Positions 60,800 to 64,000 of a DNA stretch of 64,000 bases are shown here, piece after piece. Under the pieces are notes generated by a model. That model searched no databases and was not told the origin of the DNA. It saw nothing but the letters and a program-made list of their open reading frames with translations. The DNA comes from Centipeda infelix ATCC 43532 (GTDB taxonomy: Bacteria; Bacillota; Negativicutes; Selenomonadales; Selenomonadaceae), in NCBI RefSeq assembly GCF_000234095.1, contig NZ_JH376798.1, positions 482,330 through 546,329 of the forward strand, read 5' to 3'. Every line of letters begins with the position of its first letter. Position 1 is the stretch's first letter. The translations under genes were made by a program, and so were the position numbers.

Positions 60800-61174
60800 A
60801 TGCTGACAGAAGTCTTTTTTGCGTGCTTGCAGCACGATGGGATCGTATCGGTGGCGACGACATCTGCCGATGGTGAGCCGCACATCGCCAATACGTGGAA
60901 CAAGTACCTGATCGTGACCGAGGATGAGAAAATCCTAATCCCATGCTATGGATTCCGCAAGACGGAGCGCAATGCAGAGGCGTGTCCTCACCTTGCAGTG
61001 ACGCTTGGCAGTCACGAGGTGGAGGGGCATCGGGGAATGGGAACCGGCTTCCTCCTGACGGGGACGGCGGAGTTTCGGAAGGATGGCGAGCTCTTCGATC
61101 GGATGAAGGCAAAATGCCCCTTCGCCAATCGCGTACTGATCTTCACTCCGGACAGCTGCAAACAGACATTGTAA
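60800..61174 (+). CDS. Pyridoxamine 5'-phosphate oxidase-fold protein
   Basis: 124 residues. Split-barrel FMN-binding fold of the PPOX class (GIVSVATTSADGEPHIANTW, then ILIPCYGFRKTERNAEACP and GFLLTGTAEF). Small members bind FMN, F420 or heme; its substrate is unknown. GAGGAGT before the ATG. Last gene of a three-gene cluster; its TAA is followed by a sequence that looks like a degenerate repeat end and by a terminator. Confidence 0.83.
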   Translation: MLTEVFFACLQHDGIVSVATTSADGEPHIANTWNKYLIVTEDEKILIPCYGFRKTERNAEACPHLAVTLGSHEVEGHRGMGTGFLLTGTAEFRKDGELFDRMKAKCPFANRVLIFTPDSCKQTL

Positions 61175-61190
61175 CGGAAACGCTGATTAT
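61172..61190 (+). repeat. Possible degenerate end of the MITE-like repeat
   Basis: TAACGGAAACGCTGATTATG resembles the left end TAAGGAATCGCTGATAAAAT and, like the other copies, starts at a stop codon. The match is only about 16 of 20, so the assignment is tentative. Confidence 0.3.
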
Positions 61191-61192
61191 GA

Positions 61193-61233
61193 GGCCTGTG
61201 GAACGAAATTTGCTTCGTTCCACAGGTCTTTTT
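61193..61233 (+). terminator. Rho-independent terminator after the PPOX-fold gene
   Basis: GGCCTGTGGAACGAA (61193-61207) pairs with TTCGTTCCACAGGTC (61214-61228), then TTTTT. Confidence 0.88.
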
Positions 61234-61282
61234 GGTCAAAAGAAATAATAGGAATATAACAAAAAATCATCGTTCCAATACC

Positions 61283-61311
61283 TTGAATGAATAAAAATAT
61301 TGTGATAGAAT
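61283..61311 (+). promoter_or_regulatory. Promoter of the first TAXI gene
   Basis: TTGAAT (61283-61288), 17-base spacer, TAGAAT (61306-61311). Confidence 0.65.
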
Positions 61312-61378
61312 ACAGCTATAGATCATAAGTTGTTGCAATCTTGAGAACTGTTGAAGATGTTGGTAGGAGGTGTAGATC

Positions 61379-62350
61379 ATGAAGATTTCTACCGTCAAGA
61401 AAGTTTTTGCGGCAGGGGCAGTCCTTGCGGCGATGGTGGTACTCTTCACAGGATGCAACGGCAACTCCGATGTGGAGGGGAAGAAATTCCTCAACATCGG
61501 CACGGGCGGTACGGCAGGGACATACTACCCGATCGGCGGCGCGATGGCGGAGATCCTGAACAAGGAGATCCCGGGGATGAGCGCGAGTGCACAGAGCACG
61601 GGCGCATCTGTCGCCAATGTCAACATGCTCGGCGTCGGGACGATCGACCTTGCGACGGTGCAGAACGATATCGCATACTATGCCGCAAACGGTACGGAAA
61701 TGTTCGTGGACAAGAAGGTGGATGGTCTCAAGGGGATTGCCTCGCTCTATCCTGAGACCTGCCAGTTCGTCACGCTGAAGGCCTCAGGGATTAAGAGCCT
61801 TTCTGAGCTCAAAGGCAAACGCGTTGCCGTCGGTGCGGTCGGCTCTGGCGTGGAGGCGAATGTGCGCCAGATCCTCGCGGCGTACGGCATCAGCTATGAC
61901 GACATCGATGCACAGTACCTCTCGTTCGCCGAGGGCGCGAGCGCGCTGAAGGACGGCAATGTGGATGTCGCCGTTCTGACGGCAGGCTATCCGACGGCAT
62001 CTGTGCAGGACATCGCTGCGCAGAATCCCGTGCGGCTGCTCCCCGTGGAGGAGGAGATCGCCGACGCGCTGATCGCACAGTATCCGTTCTACACGAAGAC
62101 CATTATTCCCGCAGGGACATATGTGGGCTTTAACGAGCCTGTTCCGAGCGTTGCCGTCATGGCGATGCTTGTTGCAGGGCCTACGGTGAACGAGGAGCTT
62201 GGCTACAAGGTCACAAAGGCGATTTTCTCGCATCTCGACCGTCTGCAGGCAGCGCACGCCGTCGGCAAGCAGATCACGCGCGACTCCGTGAAGGCGGGGA
62301 TGTCATTGCCGATGAATGAGGGTGCAGAGAAATATTTCAACGAGAAATGA
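61379..62350 (+). CDS. TAXI-family TRAP transporter solute-binding lipoprotein, copy 1
   Basis: 323 residues. Lipoprotein signal with lipobox LFTGCN; mature TAXI domain opens with FLNIGTGGTAGTYYPIGGAMAEILN and contains SAQSTGASVANVNMLGVGTIDLA, then DVAVLTAGYPTASVQDIA. TAXI proteins bind glutamate, 2-oxo acids or other small acids and deliver them to a fused TRAP permease. It closely resembles copy 2 downstream but differs in the signal and in residues near the pocket. GTAGGAGG RBS. Ends with its own terminator. Confidence 0.92.
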   Translation: MKISTVKKVFAAGAVLAAMVVLFTGCNGNSDVEGKKFLNIGTGGTAGTYYPIGGAMAEILNKEIPGMSASAQSTGASVANVNMLGVGTIDLATVQNDIAYYAANGTEMFVDKKVDGLKGIASLYPETCQFVTLKASGIKSLSELKGKRVAVGAVGSGVEANVRQILAAYGISYDDIDAQYLSFAEGASALKDGNVDVAVLTAGYPTASVQDIAAQNPVRLLPVEEEIADALIAQYPFYTKTIIPAGTYVGFNEPVPSVAVMAMLVAGPTVNEELGYKVTKAIFSHLDRLQAAHAVGKQITRDSVKAGMSLPMNEGAEKYFNEK

Positions 62351-62401
62351 GATTTGCCGTACCGAAGCCCTCTTGTATACGCGTGTATACTGTCATACAA
62401 G

Positions 62402-62433
62402 AAGCCCCGCGCTTGCAGGCGCGGGGTTCTTTA
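62402..62433 (+). terminator. Terminator between the two TAXI genes
   Basis: AAGCCCCGCGC pairs with GCGCGGGGTTC around TTGCAG, then CTTT. Confidence 0.85.
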
Positions 62434-62510
62434 TGATAAAATGCGTTTATTATCGCCGCATGCGACGATAGTTCGAGAACTTTTCTATTATAGACATGGA
62501 GGGAAAGAAC

Positions 62511-63485
62511 ATGAATATCTCTACCGTAAAGAAAATTCTTGCGGCAGGCGCAGTCCTTGTATTCTCTGCTGCGCTTCTCACCGGCTGCGGCGGCAACTCC
62601 GCCTCGTCGGGAGACAAGAAGTTTCTCAACATCGGCACAGGCGGCACAGCCGGGACGTACTACCCCATCGGCGGCGCGATCGCCGAGGTGCTGAACAAGG
62701 ACATCCCGGGGATGAATGCGAGTGCACAGAGCACAGGTGCATCCGTCGCGAACATCAATATGCTGCGCGACGGTGCGGTCGATCTTGCGACGGTGCAGAA
62801 CGACATCACCTACTACGCGGTCAACGGTACGGAGATGTTCAAGGACAAGAAGGTCGACGGTCTGCAGGGGATCGCATCGCTCTACCCCGAGACCTGCCAG
62901 TTCGTGACGCTCCAGTCCTCCGGCATCAAGAGTCTCTCTGAGCTCAAGGGAAAGCGTGTCGCAGTCGGCGCAGCGGGCTCGGGCGTGGAGGCGAATGTAC
63001 GCCAGATTCTCGCAGCATATGGTGTCAGCTATGACGATATTGATGCAAAGTTCCTCTCGTTCGCCGAGGGCGCGAGTGCACTGAAGGACGGCAATGTGGA
63101 TGTCGCCGTCCTGACGGCGGGCTACCCGACGGCATCCGTGCAGGATATTGCAGCGCAGAATCCCGTGCGGCTGCTCCCCGTGGAGGACAAGATTGCAGAC
63201 GACCTGATCGCAAAGTATCCGTTCTACACCAAGACCGTCATCCCTGCAGGGACGTATGCAGGCTTTGATGAGGCGATCCCAAGTGTCTCTGTCATGGCAA
63301 TGCTCGTCGCAGGTCCTTCGGTGAACGCGGATCTCGGCTATAGCATCACAAAGGCAATCTTCTCGAATCTTGACCGTCTGCAGGCGGCGCATGCCGTCGG
63401 CAAGCAGATCACGAAGGACACGGCGAAGGCGGGGATGTCCCTGCCGATGAATGCAGGTGCGGAGAAGTACTTTAACGAGAAATGA
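62511..63485 (+). CDS. TAXI-family TRAP transporter solute-binding lipoprotein, copy 2
   Basis: 324 residues from ATG 62511 with GGAGGGAAAG. Lipobox LLTGCG; mature protein closely resembles copy 1 over its length (FLNIGTGGTAGTYYPIGGAI, SAQSTGASVANINMLRDGAV). A tandem duplication with separate expression. Its stop overlaps the DUF1850 gene start (ATGA), the usual TAXI-DUF1850 order; the permease would be expected downstream outside the window. Confidence 0.92.
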   Translation: MNISTVKKILAAGAVLVFSAALLTGCGGNSASSGDKKFLNIGTGGTAGTYYPIGGAIAEVLNKDIPGMNASAQSTGASVANINMLRDGAVDLATVQNDITYYAVNGTEMFKDKKVDGLQGIASLYPETCQFVTLQSSGIKSLSELKGKRVAVGAAGSGVEANVRQILAAYGVSYDDIDAKFLSFAEGASALKDGNVDVAVLTAGYPTASVQDIAAQNPVRLLPVEDKIADDLIAKYPFYTKTVIPAGTYAGFDEAIPSVSVMAMLVAGPSVNADLGYSITKAIFSNLDRLQAAHAVGKQITKDTAKAGMSLPMNAGAEKYFNEK

Positions 63486-63949
63486 GAGCGTATCTGATTG
63501 CGCTCGCAGCGGCGGTGCTGCTCGTTGCGTTTGATATTCTGAGTACACCCACCCTGTTTTTGCAGGCGGACGGGCAAAAGACTATCCTCGTGCGACAGGT
63601 GCGCGATGCCGTTCCTCTGACGATCCACTTCATCCACTCGGTGCAGAAAACTCCCGTCGAGGAGTTCCTGACCGCGCACGCGGACGGTCATTTCCACCTG
63701 ACGGGCACGCGCTATCAGTCGCACGGTGTCGGGCTGCCGTTCCTCCCCGAGGAGGGCACATTTCGGCGGGAGGGCGACTATTTCGTTCTCGATATGGATC
63801 GTGACTACAACGAACTTAGTCTGCGTACGGGTGTCGGCACACAGTTGACGATCGAGGCGGGCGGGGAGCGCATCCCCGTCTACGAGATGTACCCCGTCGG
63901 CACGCGCATCGACCTCATCGTTGCGCCTCTCTACACCTATTTTCTATGA
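63482..63949 (+). CDS. DUF1850 protein
   Basis: 155 residues. N-terminal hydrophobic segment (IALAAAVLLVAFDILST) followed by a beta-rich exported domain with FIHSVQKTPVEEFL and DYFVLDMDRDYNELSLRTGVG, typical of DUF1850. Family genes sit between TAXI binding proteins and TRAP permeases; function unknown. Translation coupled to copy 2 through ATGA. Confidence 0.87.
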   Translation: MRAYLIALAAAVLLVAFDILSTPTLFLQADGQKTILVRQVRDAVPLTIHFIHSVQKTPVEEFLTAHADGHFHLTGTRYQSHGVGLPFLPEEGTFRREGDYFVLDMDRDYNELSLRTGVGTQLTIEAGGERIPVYEMYPVGTRIDLIVAPLYTYFL

Positions 63950-64000
63950 CATTCCGAGGCTGCGTCTTCGAGCGCCCCTATCGGCTCGCAAGCTCGCCAC
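63946..64000 (+). CDS. Possible start of the next gene (cut by the window edge)
   Basis: ATG 63946 overlaps the DUF1850 stop (ATGA) and reads open to the end as MTFRGCVFERPYRLASSP. The overlap mirrors the coupling of the preceding genes, but there is no clear RBS and 18 codons cannot be assigned. It does not look like the start of a TRAP permease. Confidence 0.25.
   Translation, partial: MTFRGCVFERPYRLASSP

Overview
The window looks like chromosome from a GC-rich, diderm Firmicute of the class Negativicutes, most likely a Selenomonas-type anaerobe. The best single indicator is the SLH-domain outer-membrane porin at 46006-47304 (OmpM type). Supporting signs are the Firmicutes-type order dgt-dnaG-rpoD-rpoD-trmK-nif3-lepA-hemW, the sodium-pump decarboxylase subunits and the siroheme-dependent (Ahb) heme genes. 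There is no rRNA gene, so genus is an inference.

Layout. 1-5.2 kb (minus): the start of serC, a CNNM/CBS membrane protein, and a three-gene envelope-sugar operon (ChbG-like deacetylase, GtrB-like glycosyltransferase, DUF6056-like membrane protein). 5.3-9.4 kb (plus): a CinA protein lacking its deamidase half, a secreted SGNH hydrolase, an anchored protein of unknown function and two hemerythrins, one with an iron ligand replaced. 10.3-15.9 kb (minus): a 1719-residue DUF4132 protein and a small protein with a possible beta-grasp fold. 16.1-22.5 kb (plus): narGHJI behind a CRP/FNR-type box placed at about -41.5. 22.5-27.5 kb: an Rpn-tail-like small protein, a GH1 phospho-beta-glucosidase, a DUF389 protein and an NhaD/ArsB-type transporter, with copies of a MITE-like repeat around them.

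27.8-40.2 kb is core housekeeping: maf, radC, usp, dgt, dnaG, two tandem rpoD paralogues, a rod-shaped RNA resembling 6S RNA, tRNA-Asn, trmK, nif3-like, lepA, hemW and a glutaredoxin. 40.3-45.4 kb: decarboxylase gamma and beta subunits without an alpha subunit, then cbiL and a BtuFCD-like importer behind a structured leader. 45.4-49.1 kb: a RelB/DinJ antitoxin with a broken toxin, the SLH porin, an AT-richer two-gene cassette, and YjfB plus a FliD-like protein.

49.2-56.4 kb: mtaB with a long structured leader, tRNA-Arg, then a TetR regulator, ahbC (nirJ1) and ahbD (nirJ2), followed by a convergent Zn/Cd-type P-ATPase with a separate HMA protein behind an ArsR/SmtB-type operator. 56.5-64 kb: a chemotaxis receptor, a possible structured RNA, an unknown 356-residue protein, a gamma-carbonic-anhydrase-like protein, an unknown small protein, a PPOX-fold protein, two tandem TAXI binding proteins and a DUF1850 protein.

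Functional links. NarI needs heme b, and AhbC/AhbD carry out the last steps of heme synthesis from siroheme, so the window joins anaerobic nitrate respiration to its cofactor supply; the TetR regulator and AhbD both carry histidine-rich stretches that could sense or hold heme or metal. The tandem sigma factors lie directly before a candidate 6S RNA, which in other bacteria sequesters sigma-70 polymerase. Dispersed repeats (a MITE with imperfect inverted ends, and a second structured repeat) occupy intergenic space and in two genes supply the last codons.
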